NCBI GenBank assembly: GCA_002319925.1
Contig: DCFP01000195.1
Location: 516 to 8,795 of the forward strand
Length of the DNA: 8,280 nucleotides
Origin: Holophagaceae bacterium UBA1801
GTDB lineage: Bacteria > Acidobacteriota > Holophagae > Holophagales > Holophagaceae
Direction: 5' to 3'
This document shows, piece by piece, positions 1 to 6,107 of the stretch (the stretch's first letter is position 1; each line of letters begins with the position of its first letter). Under the pieces are notes generated by a model. The model was given only the letters and a program-made list of their open reading frames with translations. It made no database searches and was not told where the DNA came from. Position numbers and translations under genes: made by a program.

Positions 1-391
1 TGAAGTGCAGGTTGATGTCCTCCATGGGCACCACCTGCGCGTAACCGCCACCGGCCGCGCCACCTTTGATGCCGAAGCAGGGGCCGAGGGAGGGTTCGCG
101 GATGCAGCAGGTGGCCTGCTTGCCGACGCGATTGAGGGCATCCGTCAGCCCGATGGTCGTGGTTGTCTTGCCCTCGCCCGCGGGCGTGGGCGTGATGGCC
201 GTGACCAGGATCAGCTTGCCCTCGGCTTTGTCCTGCAGGCGCTTGTAGAGGTCCAAGGAAATCTTGGCCTTGGTCTTGCCGTAGTGCTCGATGTCCTCGG
301 ACCCGATGCCCAGTTTCTCGGCGATGCGCTCGATGGGCAGCATCTTGGCGTCGCGGGCGATGTCGATATCGGCGGGAACGGTCGCGGGCAT
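1..391 (-). CDS. fhs: Formate-tetrahydrofolate ligase (formyl-THF synthetase), N-terminal part, cut by window edge
   Basis: The cytosolic enzyme makes 10-formyl-THF from formate, THF and ATP, feeding one-carbon metabolism and, in acetogens, the methyl branch of the Wood-Ljungdahl pathway. The visible 130 residues read MPATVPADIDIARDAKMLPI, then a helical region, then the family's nucleotide-binding loop TPTPAGEGKTTTTIGL at about residues 67-82, followed by REPSLGPCFGIKGGAAGGG at about 98-116. Both segments are hallmarks of the family. The full enzyme is usually about 550-560 residues, so roughly three quarters lies off the left edge. The start is set by AGGAG (complement of 398-402) six bases before the ATG. 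The gene has its own promoter about 90 bp upstream and is not joined to the LolA operon behind it. The family call is secure. Whether the role is biosynthetic or acetogenic cannot be told from this window. Confidence 0.96.
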   Translation of the reverse strand, partial: MPATVPADIDIARDAKMLPIERIAEKLGIGSEDIEHYGKTKAKISLDLYKRLQDKAEGKLILVTAITPTPAGEGKTTTTIGLTDALNRVGKQATCCIREPSLGPCFGIKGGAAGGGYAQVVPMEDINLHF

Positions 392-440
392 TGGGTTCTC
401 CTGGAGGGCGGGCCTGGAATCTGGGTAGACCGATAGCAAA

Positions 441-470
441 GAGGCTGAGGGCAAGCCTCCAGACTCCTGG
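441..470 (-). promoter_or_regulatory. Two small hairpins in the fhs leader
   Basis: The predicted fhs leader (about 80 nt) contains two neighbouring inverted repeats. One is GAGGCT/AGCCTC (441-446 with 454-459, 7-nt loop). The other is CCAG/CTGG (459-462 with 467-470, 4-nt loop). On the minus strand the larger hairpin is followed by only three T residues, so it is a poor terminator. No known riboswitch consensus was recognised. This may be only incidental leader structure. Confidence 0.3.
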
Positions 471-480
471 GTTGTGTTAA

Positions 481-509
481 ATGTATAGACAGGTATAAAC
501 CAATGTCAA
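481..509 (-). promoter_or_regulatory. Sigma-70-type promoter for fhs
   Basis: On the minus strand, TTGACA (complement of 504-509) is followed after 16 bp by TATACA (complement of 482-487). This is a perfect -35 and a 5/6 match to the -10 hexamer. It implies a start near 475 and a leader of about 80 nt before the fhs ATG. An AT-rich stretch (about 524-546) lies upstream. The spacer and -10 are overlaid by the direct repeat GTATAGAC/GTATAAAC (plus strand 483-490 and 493-500), in 10-bp phase. That arrangement would suit a repressor site but matches no operator I can name. Confidence 0.65.
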
Positions 510-569
510 GAGCCCCAGCGGGAATTGATTTTATTTATCGAATCATCAACGGATGGGCGCGGGGAGCCC

Positions 570-1175
570 TCATTCCATCCGGAGAAGGCGCTGCTCTTCC
601 TCGGACAGTGGCGAATCCGAATCGGGCCGCTCGAAGGCGAGTTCCATTCCATCGCCGGAAGGCTCCTGCACCTGGATGCGTTCGATGGAGCCGGCGCCGG
701 TGAGCTGGATTTCCTTCAGGGTTTCCAGCTTTCGGGAACGGGGCGTGAGCGTGATCTTCCAATGCCCGGGAGTTCCTTCGGGTTTCACCGTAAAGGTGTC
801 GTCGAGGGCCTTCCAGTGACCCTCGAAGAGGGCTTCGAAGATCCGGCCCATCTGGGCCACCATGGGCACATCCTTCGGGTCCTTCCGGGTGGCCTTTCCA
901 TCCGGGCCCACCTCCAGAAGGGTCGCGGGGCTGATCACGTAGGTGAGGCTCAGGGGTTTGCGCACCTGCCAGATGACGCCGCGGCCCTTGGCCAGCACGA
1001 AACTGCCCGTGGTCTTGAGGGGCTTGGAAAGGGCAGCGAGGGTGCGGGTCTGCGTGAAGTTCATATGGAGCTGGACGGTGCCTTTCAGGTGGGCTGTTAG
1101 CGATTCAGGCGATACCGATTGAGCCTGAAGAAGGCAGGCACTGGTCAATGACAGGAAACAATGAGAGGCGAGCAT
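570..1175 (-). CDS. LolA-like periplasmic (outer-membrane lipoprotein carrier) protein
   Basis: The product is a 201-aa secreted protein. Residues 1-19 form a hydrophobic, weakly charged signal peptide (MLASHCFLSLTSACLLQA), probably cut before QSVSPE. The mature part shows the LolA pattern: an early FTQTRTLAALSKPLKTTGSF segment (about 40-59), then GRGVIWQVRKPLSLTYVISP (about 64-83), matching the family's Q...L...G.F...W....P strand layout, and alternating beta-strands to the end. LolA proteins ferry lipoproteins or other acylated cargo across the periplasm. The version beside hotdog enzymes is typical of aryl-polyene-type clusters and may carry a different acyl cargo. The start lies 2 nt after the thioesterase stop, with GCAGGA in the thioesterase 3' end as a probable ribosome site. 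It is the last gene of a three-gene operon. A much longer reading through the same frame (to 1730) only overlaps the upstream gene and is not credible. The fold is fairly sure, the cargo unknown. Confidence 0.8.
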   Translation of the reverse strand: MLASHCFLSLTSACLLQAQSVSPESLTAHLKGTVQLHMNFTQTRTLAALSKPLKTTGSFVLAKGRGVIWQVRKPLSLTYVISPATLLEVGPDGKATRKDPKDVPMVAQMGRIFEALFEGHWKALDDTFTVKPEGTPGHWKITLTPRSRKLETLKEIQLTGAGSIERIQVQEPSGDGMELAFERPDSDSPLSEEEQRLLRME

Positions 1176-1177
1176 GT

Positions 1178-1600
1178 TCAGGATTCCTGCGAGGGACCGA
1201 AGAAGGAAGGGAGGTGGTACTGGAGTTCGCCCGTCTCGAGGTTCACGGCCAGATGCGTGGTCCACGCCTTGTTCAGCCGCTCGCCGGTGTCCGCATTCGT
1301 CATCAGGTACCCGATCTTCACGCGGGTTTCGTATTCCAGGAGGGTCGTCTCGATGCGGACTTTCATGCCGTAGAACATGGGTCGAATGAACTTCAGGTGG
1401 CACTCGGCGACGACCCAGCCGCAGCCTGTGCTGCGCAGTTGCGGGATGTCCAGGCCCACCTTGCGGAGCATGGCTGTGCGGGCGATTTCCATGTACTTGA
1501 CGTAGTGCCCGTGCCAGACCACGCCCAAGGCATCCACATCGTGGAAGGGGATTTCGATGGTCACCTCGCCGTGCAGTTTCGGTTTCATGGCGGGGCTCAT
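1178..1600 (-). CDS. Hotdog-fold acyl-CoA/acyl-ACP thioesterase (4HBT/YbgC type)
   Basis: The product is a 140-aa single hotdog domain, the normal size for the family. Residues 17-41 carry the signature IPFHDVDALGVVWHGHY...EIAR, which aligns with the D-x-D-x-x-G-x-V motif of 4-hydroxybenzoyl-CoA and YbgC thioesterases. D23 is in the position of the catalytic aspartate. Further conserved blocks are CHLKFIRPMFYGMKVRIET (about 68-86) and the closing strands. It would hydrolyse an acyl thioester in the cytoplasm. The start ATG overlaps the stop of the upstream dehydratase by 4 nt (ATGA) and lacks a strong Shine-Dalgarno, so translation is probably coupled. An internal ATG four codons in (1588) is an alternative start. 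Setting between an ApeI-like dehydratase and a LolA-like carrier suggests release or editing of acyl chains made by a fatty-acid-type pathway. The substrate is inferred, not seen. Confidence 0.87.
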   Translation of the reverse strand: MSPAMKPKLHGEVTIEIPFHDVDALGVVWHGHYVKYMEIARTAMLRKVGLDIPQLRSTGCGWVVAECHLKFIRPMFYGMKVRIETTLLEYETRVKIGYLMTNADTGERLNKAWTTHLAVNLETGELQYHLPSFFGPSQES

Positions 1601-1953
1601 GGGGCTGAATCGAAGAGGACGGTCCCTGAGGATTTCCGCCCGCTGGGACCATCGAGCCGGAATTCGAGCCTGCCGCTCTCGCGATCGTAGGCCACTCCCA
1701 GTTCAAGGGGCTCCAGGGGGCGGGTGACACCCATGAATTTCAGATTGGAAAGCCCCTTGAAATCACCGAGGGGACCGAAGGCCTCCGCGCCGAACCGGAT
1801 GGCCCAGTCCACCTGGATGACGCCCGGAAGGATCGGATCGTCCGGGAAGTGCCCCTGGAAGGCCAGGTGATCGGGCTCCACCGTGAACAAGAACACGTCC
1901 TCTGATCCGGATGATCGGCGCAGGGCCGTGGGTAGCGACATCATGAATGCCAT
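1597..1953 (-). CDS. ApeI/FabZ-like 3-hydroxyacyl-ACP dehydratase (hotdog)
   Basis: The product is a 118-aa single hotdog domain. The FabA/FabZ signature lies at residues 34-50 (GHFPDDPILPGVIQVDW), with H35 at the catalytic histidine position. The ILPGVIQVDWAI form resembles ApeI, the second dehydratase of aryl-polyene clusters, more than housekeeping FabZ. It is shorter than FabZ (about 140-150 aa). The glutamate/aspartate partner on the following helix is not obvious; D49 or E57 are candidates. The start at 1953 is chosen because GGAG (complement of 1961-1964) sits 7 nt upstream. Longer in-frame starts up to 2088 would run across the divergent promoter region. It is the first gene of the operon and its stop overlaps the thioesterase start. 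A reaction on 3-hydroxyacyl-ACP is likely from the family. Chain length and pathway are unknown. Confidence 0.78.
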   Translation of the reverse strand: MAFMMSLPTALRRSSGSEDVFLFTVEPDHLAFQGHFPDDPILPGVIQVDWAIRFGAEAFGPLGDFKGLSNLKFMGVTRPLEPLELGVAYDRESGRLEFRLDGPSGRKSSGTVLFDSAP

Positions 1954-2060
1954 CTTGTGACTCCGCATCCAAAGTAGCGCGAACGGAGAAGTCCGCCCAT
2001 CATCCATCCATTCGATAGTCCATTGGCATAAAATGGCACCACACCCCAACTGAGCACGGT
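1954..2060. promoter_or_regulatory. Divergent intergenic region with phased direct repeat
   Basis: These 107 bp separate the leftward lipid operon from the rightward surface-protein operon, so both promoters should lie here. A direct repeat TGGCA-TAAAA-TGGCA (2024-2028 and 2034-2038, 10-bp phase) sits near the middle. Rightward, TGGCATAAA (2024-2032) resembles an extended -10 about 30 bp before the ATG at 2061, but no good -35 precedes it. Leftward, no convincing -35/-10 pair was found. GGAG at 1961-1964 (complement) is the dehydratase ribosome site. The rightward gene lacks a clear Shine-Dalgarno. Confidence 0.35.
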
Positions 2061-4535
2061 ATGTGTCGCTTCTGGCTGCGCTGTACATCGGTCATTCTCC
2101 TGGCCTTCCCCTTGGCCATGGGGAGTGTGCCCAAACTCAACGTGAGCTTTGCGGCGGCGGTCCCTTCCGGTTCTGTGTTCGTGGGCACGCCCGTGGATCT
2201 GATCTCCAGTCTGAGGGTGACGAGCCCTGCGGATCTGGATTTGAAGGCGCTGACGGGGTTCTCCGGTTTCAGCTCCAGGATCGATTGGCGGGCCTCGGAG
2301 GGCACCGTGCTGACCCCGGCGGGCTTGGGCGCGAGGGGGACCAGCACCCGCTCTCCCGGCGGCATCGTCTTCGCCGGGATCGTGACCTACGTACCTCCTG
2401 ACACGCCCGGGACCTACACGATCACAGCCACCCCCGCTGCGGATCCAGCCAAGAGCGTCCGACTGGAAATCGTGGTGCAGGAGCTGCGCCTGAAACTCAT
2501 GCCCACCTCGGTCACGCTGAACCCGGGCCAGGTGCAGCAGTTCGGCATCTCGATCCACGGGCCCAACGCCGCACTGCTGCAGTGGTCGGCCTCGGGGGGA
2601 ACGATCAACGCGCAGGGTGTGTATACCGCGCCGACCGTTGCGGGTACTTACACGGTCACAGTGCGACAGCCCACCTCCGGAAGGCAGGCGTCCGCTCTCA
2701 TCACTGTGGAAGCGGCCAGCGGCGCGGGGATCCGGCCCGCCGTTGTGGACATGGTGCCGAGGCAATCCATGCAGTTCCTGAGCACGCTGGATCCGATGGT
2801 TTCCACATGGTCAGTGCAGGAATCACAGGGCGGCTTCATCACGGACAACGGCACCTACACGGCGCCCTTGAAGACCGGTACCTACACGATCCAGCTGCAG
2901 AACGCCGCAAAGCCAGCAGAACGAGCCATGGCCACCGTTCATGTGGTTCCGCTCACCATCCACATCAAGCCCGAAGATGTCAACCTTGGCACGAATCAAG
3001 TCACCCAGTTCTATGCCGAGGCCAATGGCGGCACGTGGATCTGGGGCGCTTCGGGCGGCACCATCAGCGACAGTGGCCTTTTCCAGGCGCCCATGGAAGT
3101 CGGCACCTATCAGATCACGGCGCAGAGCACCTTGGATCCGAGCATCCAGGCCACTGCCAGCGCCCACGTCATGGGGCCCGTCATCCTCTCTGTGGTGCCC
3201 GAAGACATCACCCTGAGGCCCGGCCAGTCCTGCACTTTCACGACGGTGGGCCTCTCCTCCGGTGCCCAGGCATCCTGGTTCGTGGAGCCCGCTTCCGCCG
3301 GAACCATCACGGAGGATGGCGTCTTCACGGCGGGAAACCACCCGGAACTCTGCAGCGTCATGGTGGTGGGAGATGAGATGGGTGCTTCTGCTTCCGTCAG
3401 GATCGAAGAGGTGAAAATCCTGCCGGACCCCGCAGCCGTGGTCCCTGGCGGCACGCTGCAACTTTCAGCTACGGGATTTCCTTCCGATGCCAAGATCACC
3501 TGGTCCGTGAGGCCGGCCCCTGCGGGGACCATCTCTTCCGATGGACTCTTCACCGCCTCGGCGCGCTCGGGCTCCGTCACCGTTTCAGCCAGCGCCAAGG
3601 ACACCGAGGCCACGGCCCGCGTGAAGATCCTGGGCGCCAAGATATCGCCCGATCCAGCGCTGGTGCTGCCCGGAAGCCCCGTGCGTTTCACCTGCGATGT
3701 CTTCGAGGCCAGCGGTCCCACCGTGACGTGGGCGCTGCTGGGCGATCAGCCCGGCGCGTCCATCGGACCCGGTGGCGATTACGTGGCGCCCAACCGGCAG
3801 GGGATCTATCACGTCTCGGCCGCAACCGCGGGCGGGAGCACCGCTCAGGCGACGGTCATCGTGGGACCCCCCGACGCCTTGGTGGTGGCTCCGGAAATAG
3901 AGGTTCGGCAGAACCGTATCTACCAGGTGAAGGTGCGGTTGAGGGCCAGCAACGGCCGCACCATCGATAGCCACTGGGTGGGTGAGTTGAAGGAAGGGAT
4001 CGCCTATCCCGAGGTCAGTTTCCTGGCGGGTTCCTTCCGGCAAGTCGTCGAAGTGGACGGTCCCTACGCCATCGATCAGATCATCGTGGCGGGCTATGTG
4101 GGAGATGAAGTCGTGGAGTTCGACCGCCGCGAAAACGTAGGATTCACGGTGCCCTTTTCCCTTTCCGAATCCTGGAAGGACTGGATCACCATCGGCGAGA
4201 TTTCCGATATCCGCGGCGTGGACCAGTCCGGCAGCGGGCTCATCGACAAGCTGGCCGTCACCGTTTCCGTCGAGGTGCTGGTGGAAGGCGATTACCGGAT
4301 CAGGGCCAGCCTCGCCAACAGTGCGGGGAAGGTCATCGATAGTTTCGGGGATACCCAGACCTGGAAGCGGGGCACGCATGCCCTCTCCCTCACCTTCGAT
4401 GGGCGGAAGATCCGCGCCTCGGGCGTTTCAGGTCCCCTTTCCATCACGGATCTGACCCTGGAAGGCACCGTCACCCGGAGCAAGGAATTCCCCAACAGCA
4501 TCCAGGGCTACGATTTCCGGATGTTCAAGCCATGA
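2061..4535 (+). CDS. Large secreted protein with tandem bacterial Ig-like domains
   Basis: The product is 824 aa. Residues 1-21 look like a signal peptide (R3, R7, then hydrophobic VILLAFPLAM). A first beta-rich unit (24-139) ends in GTYTITATP. About six Ig-like repeats of 74-79 residues follow: 142-217, 218-296, 297-370, 371-449, 450-523 and 524-601. Each has the plan PGQ..QF....W.ASGGTI...G.YTAP..GTYT...A.V, typical of BIG2-like domains in bacterial surface and extracellular proteins. Repeats 4-6 are more diverged. The C-terminal part (606-814) is a duplicated beta module with DQSGSGLIDKLAV at 721-733, a calcium-loop-like DxxGxGLxD motif. There is no sortase, LPXTG, autotransporter or PEP-CTERM signal, so its anchoring is unknown. 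The start lacks a good Shine-Dalgarno, but later ATGs would lose the signal peptide. Its stop overlaps the next gene by 4 nt, so the two products probably act together. The role could be adhesion, matrix or envelope structure; no enzyme motif was seen. Confidence 0.85.
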   Translation: MCRFWLRCTSVILLAFPLAMGSVPKLNVSFAAAVPSGSVFVGTPVDLISSLRVTSPADLDLKALTGFSGFSSRIDWRASEGTVLTPAGLGARGTSTRSPGGIVFAGIVTYVPPDTPGTYTITATPAADPAKSVRLEIVVQELRLKLMPTSVTLNPGQVQQFGISIHGPNAALLQWSASGGTINAQGVYTAPTVAGTYTVTVRQPTSGRQASALITVEAASGAGIRPAVVDMVPRQSMQFLSTLDPMVSTWSVQESQGGFITDNGTYTAPLKTGTYTIQLQNAAKPAERAMATVHVVPLTIHIKPEDVNLGTNQVTQFYAEANGGTWIWGASGGTISDSGLFQAPMEVGTYQITAQSTLDPSIQATASAHVMGPVILSVVPEDITLRPGQSCTFTTVGLSSGAQASWFVEPASAGTITEDGVFTAGNHPELCSVMVVGDEMGASASVRIEEVKILPDPAAVVPGGTLQLSATGFPSDAKITWSVRPAPAGTISSDGLFTASARSGSVTVSASAKDTEATARVKILGAKISPDPALVLPGSPVRFTCDVFEASGPTVTWALLGDQPGASIGPGGDYVAPNRQGIYHVSAATAGGSTAQATVIVGPPDALVVAPEIEVRQNRIYQVKVRLRASNGRTIDSHWVGELKEGIAYPEVSFLAGSFRQVVEVDGPYAIDQIIVAGYVGDEVVEFDRRENVGFTVPFSLSESWKDWITIGEISDIRGVDQSGSGLIDKLAVTVSVEVLVEGDYRIRASLANSAGKVIDSFGDTQTWKRGTHALSLTFDGRKIRASGVSGPLSITDLTLEGTVTRSKEFPNSIQGYDFRMFKP
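2484..3863 (+). repeat. Six tandem Ig-like repeat units (protein level)
   Basis: The units are 74-79 codons each. The shared core W.ASGGTI...G.Y.AP...GTY is clearest in units 1-3 (for example WSASGGTINAQGVYTAPTVAGTY and WGASGGTISDSGLFQAPMEVGTY, given here as two variants) and blurred in units 4-6, where it becomes AGTIT.DGVFTA or AGTISSDGLFTA. Similarity is at protein level with only short identical DNA stretches, so the array is old rather than a recently expanded repeat. Confidence 0.75.
3876..4496 (+). repeat. Internal duplication of a C-terminal beta module, 124-residue period
   Basis: Residues 606-690 and 730-814 of the Ig protein align with a constant 124-residue offset and no net gap. 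EIEV (612) matches SVEV (736), and YQVKVRLRASNGRTIDS (621-637) matches YRIRASLANSAGKVIDS (745-761). GPYAIDQIIVAG (667-678) matches GPLSITDLTLEG (791-802), and VVEF matches the SKEF region. The intervening 40 residues hold the NVGFTVPFSLSESWKDW segment and the DxxGxGLxD motif. This is a diverged tandem duplication. Confidence 0.7.
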
Positions 4536-5326
4536 GATCCTTCCTGGTAATTCTCGCGTTCGCGGGCCTGGCGGCGCTGGCCGCACCGATTCCAGCACCG
4601 AGCTACGCGCGTGTTCCCATCCTGGCGTCCTCCGAACCGACAGCCTTCTGGGTGGACGCGACGGATTCCGTGGTCTTCGTTCTGCCTTCGGCGCGGGCCG
4701 ATCTGCGGCTGATCTACACGGATCCCCTTGGCCAGGTGTGGGATACCGCCGCGCCGACCATGGAAGCGACCGAAGGCTGGGAGCCGCCTGATCCCACCTT
4801 GCTTCCCGGAGAAGCCGGTACGCTGTACCACGCAGGCATCGACAAACCGGCCACTGGGCGCTGGACCCTCGCCATCCAGATGCCACCGCCGGAGGAGGTG
4901 CTGAAGACCCAGCTGGTGGTGTTCTACAAGAACCGCGTGAGCGCAGCGATGACCGTTCCGAAGGCGACCTTGGTGAGCGGCCAGTCCCTGAACGTGACGC
5001 TGACGCTCATGGATGGAACCGCCAAGGTCCAAGGGCTTCAGGTCACGAGTCTGCTGCTGAAAACCGATGAACCGGTTTTCCCCGCGAAGGCCGTGGCCTT
5101 TTACGATGACGGGACCCACGGCGATCCCAAGGCGAAGGATGGTTCGTACACATTGATGCTTCCGGCGGAAATCACCGGCACCTTCCACATCGAGACGACC
5201 GTGGAAGGAACCGCTTCCACGGGCCATTGCCAGAGATCCTGCGGCCTGGATTTCAAGGTCGTGGCCCAGGCCGCGAGGCTCACGGGAAACGTGGTCCAGC
5301 ACTTGCGCGCGGGAACGCCGGAGTGA
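4532..5326 (+). CDS. Secreted protein with choice-of-anchor-X-like domain
   Basis: The product is 264 aa. Residues 1-18 are a clear signal peptide (MRSFLVILAFAGLAALAA), with the mature chain starting near PIPAPSYARV. The first half (about 29-117) is a beta domain with SVVFVLPSARADLRLIYTDPLGQVW, then a segment ending TGRWTLAIQMP, like pre-peptidase-type or bacterial C-terminal beta sandwiches. The second half (about 140-245) has AFYDDGTHGDPKAKDGSYT at 189-207. This DDG-x-x-GD-x-x-x-x-DG-x-YT loop is typical of choice-of-anchor-X and related extracellular Ig-like domains, and the aspartates suggest calcium binding. Two cysteines (C233, C237) could pair after export. The start overlaps the Ig-protein stop (ATGA) without its own strong ribosome site, so translation is coupled. 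No catalytic motif is visible. The most likely role is as a partner or accessory of the Ig-repeat protein; the function is unknown. Confidence 0.78.
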   Translation: MRSFLVILAFAGLAALAAPIPAPSYARVPILASSEPTAFWVDATDSVVFVLPSARADLRLIYTDPLGQVWDTAAPTMEATEGWEPPDPTLLPGEAGTLYHAGIDKPATGRWTLAIQMPPPEEVLKTQLVVFYKNRVSAAMTVPKATLVSGQSLNVTLTLMDGTAKVQGLQVTSLLLKTDEPVFPAKAVAFYDDGTHGDPKAKDGSYTLMLPAEITGTFHIETTVEGTASTGHCQRSCGLDFKVVAQAARLTGNVVQHLRAGTPE

Positions 5327-5329
5327 TCA
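5324..5329. other. Abutting convergent stop codons in one TGATCA palindrome
   Basis: The rightward anchor-X-like gene stops with TGA at 5324-5326. The leftward PilZ gene stops with TGA, read from the complement of TCA, at 5327-5329. The two stops share the palindrome TGATCA and leave no intergenic base, so any terminator for either gene must lie inside the opposing gene, and their transcripts must overlap. Confidence 0.9.
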
Positions 5330-5692
5330 AGTAAGCAGTTCGTTCACGTAGGTTTCCATCGTTTCCAGGAACTGGGGGCTGAGATTCTGGAATTCGAATC
5401 CGATCAGGACGAAGCCGTCGGTCTTACCCGGCTGCTTGCCCAGCATCCAGCAGACCGTGGCCTGGAGCGGTACGCTCGGGATGCGGGAGTGCACCAGGTA
5501 CAGCATGGCGACCTGGGTTCCCTTCTCCAGTTTCTCGGCCTGAACTGCGGGAATCTTCACGCAGCAGCCCCCCGCGCTCAGGTTGGCGACGGCCAGGTCG
5601 TTGTAGGCATGCTCGCCCAGCTTGAAGCGGGCGGAGTGATCATTACCCACATTGACGCGGGGAAAGCGGCGCTGATTGGTCGGATCGGGCAT
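5327..5692 (-). CDS. Single-domain PilZ protein (c-di-GMP receptor)
   Basis: The product is a 121-aa cytoplasmic protein that is almost entirely one PilZ domain. The c-di-GMP contact motifs are present: R8-R9-F-P-R12 (RxxxR) followed by N37-L-S-A-G-G42 (D/N-x-S-x-x-G), and the closing strand VLIGFEFQNLS at about 95-105. The length fits stand-alone PilZ adaptors, which bind c-di-GMP and switch motility, pilus or exopolysaccharide functions through a protein partner. No other domain and no membrane segment is present. The start ATG (5690-5692) gives the usual MPDPTNQRRFPRV opening, but it lacks a clear Shine-Dalgarno. The neighbours are an oppositely oriented secreted-protein operon and a 415-bp gap, so the partner cannot be inferred. 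A link to the adjacent surface proteins is only suggested by proximity. Confidence 0.9.
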   Translation of the reverse strand: MPDPTNQRRFPRVNVGNDHSARFKLGEHAYNDLAVANLSAGGCCVKIPAVQAEKLEKGTQVAMLYLVHSRIPSVPLQATVCWMLGKQPGKTDGFVLIGFEFQNLSPQFLETMETYVNELLT

Positions 5693-6107
5693 GGGCGTGG
5701 CGGACTCAGGTGAAAGGTCTTCCCGAAGAAACGGGTTTTAGGTGAGAAGGCCGGCGGAGGACCGGGTTCCAAGTGCATTATGTCCGAACTTGCACGTGGG
5801 ATCGGATGTGGCATGGAAACTTTGCCAAGCAGGTCCAGAAGCCCTCTGCGAAGTTCCCGAGAGCGATTGCAATTTGGGGATTTCCTCAAGCTTTGGCGGC
5901 TCTCGCCGATAGACACTTTGTTCATCCGCAGCGGAGAAACCCGATGGAGCGACCTTCGGGAACTGGATTCCCTTCCTTCCTAAGCAGGTCGCATTCGATG
6001 CGCTGAATTTGCTCCATCCGACGGATCCGCCACCTTCCGGCAAGGCGAGACAGGCCGTATCGCCAATGTTAAAGTCCGAACCCAAAAATCATTTCCAGGA
6101 GCTCCCC
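5693..6107. other. 415-bp gene-free region between divergent PilZ and binding-protein genes
   Basis: This is the longest non-coding stretch in the window. It must hold the promoter of the PilZ gene and that of the binding protein, but no confident -35/-10 pair was found. Visible structure is limited: a hairpin GGCGA/TCGCC (6044-6048 with 6060-6064), a short ATCCG-A-CGGAT palindrome (6016-6026), GCAT/ATGC flanking TCG (5991-6001), and GTGCA/TGCAC (5773-5777 with 5791-5795). It is less GC-rich than the genes. Short open frames exist on both strands (such as 5780-5983 plus) but lack ribosome sites and the GC-rich third positions of the real genes. No c-di-GMP or other riboswitch consensus was recognised. 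Confidence 0.5.
6097..6101 (+). promoter_or_regulatory. Shine-Dalgarno fixing the start of the binding-protein gene
   Basis: AGGAG lies six bases before the ATG at 6108 and leads straight into a signal peptide. The frame is open back to an ATG at 6009, but that would place 33 polar residues before the signal peptide and has no ribosome site. Confidence 0.85.

Noticed and set aside
546..570. Terminator after the LolA-like gene (GGGC/GCCC hairpin then AT-rich sequence)
   Set aside because: The stem is only 4 bp and the AT-rich stretch is not adjacent to it, so I cannot support a terminator.
1119..1175. Lipobox (LTSAC) in the LolA-like signal peptide
   Set aside because: The -3 position is Thr rather than Leu-like, and a better signal peptidase I site follows at LQA/QS.
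1176..1730. Long in-frame N-terminal extension of the LolA-like ORF (386-aa reading)
   Set aside because: The extension only overlaps the thioesterase and dehydratase genes in another frame, is rich in Arg/Pro/His as expected of a shadow frame, and would put 185 residues before a clear signal peptide.
2024..2040. Sigma-54 promoter (TGGCAT...TGGCAC on plus, GTGGTGCC...TATGCC on minus)
   Set aside because: The spacing between the GG and GC elements is off by one base in each orientation.
2582..3376. Long overlapping frames inside the Ig-protein gene on both strands (for example 2582-3376 plus, 2823-3461 minus, 3585-4379 minus)
   Set aside because: These are shadow frames caused by high GC and repetitive codon patterns. 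Their translations are His/Arg/Gly-rich with no domain pattern, while the 824-aa frame has a signal peptide and repeats.
5780..5983. Possible small protein (67 aa, plus strand) in the gene-free region
   Set aside because: There is no ribosome site, and third codon positions are only about half G/C, unlike the strongly GC-rich third positions of real genes here. Similar-length open frames exist on the opposite strand in the same place.
6044..6064. c-di-GMP (GEMM) riboswitch upstream of the binding protein, prompted by the nearby PilZ gene
   Set aside because: Only a 5-bp hairpin is present. The conserved GEMM core sequences were not found by eye.
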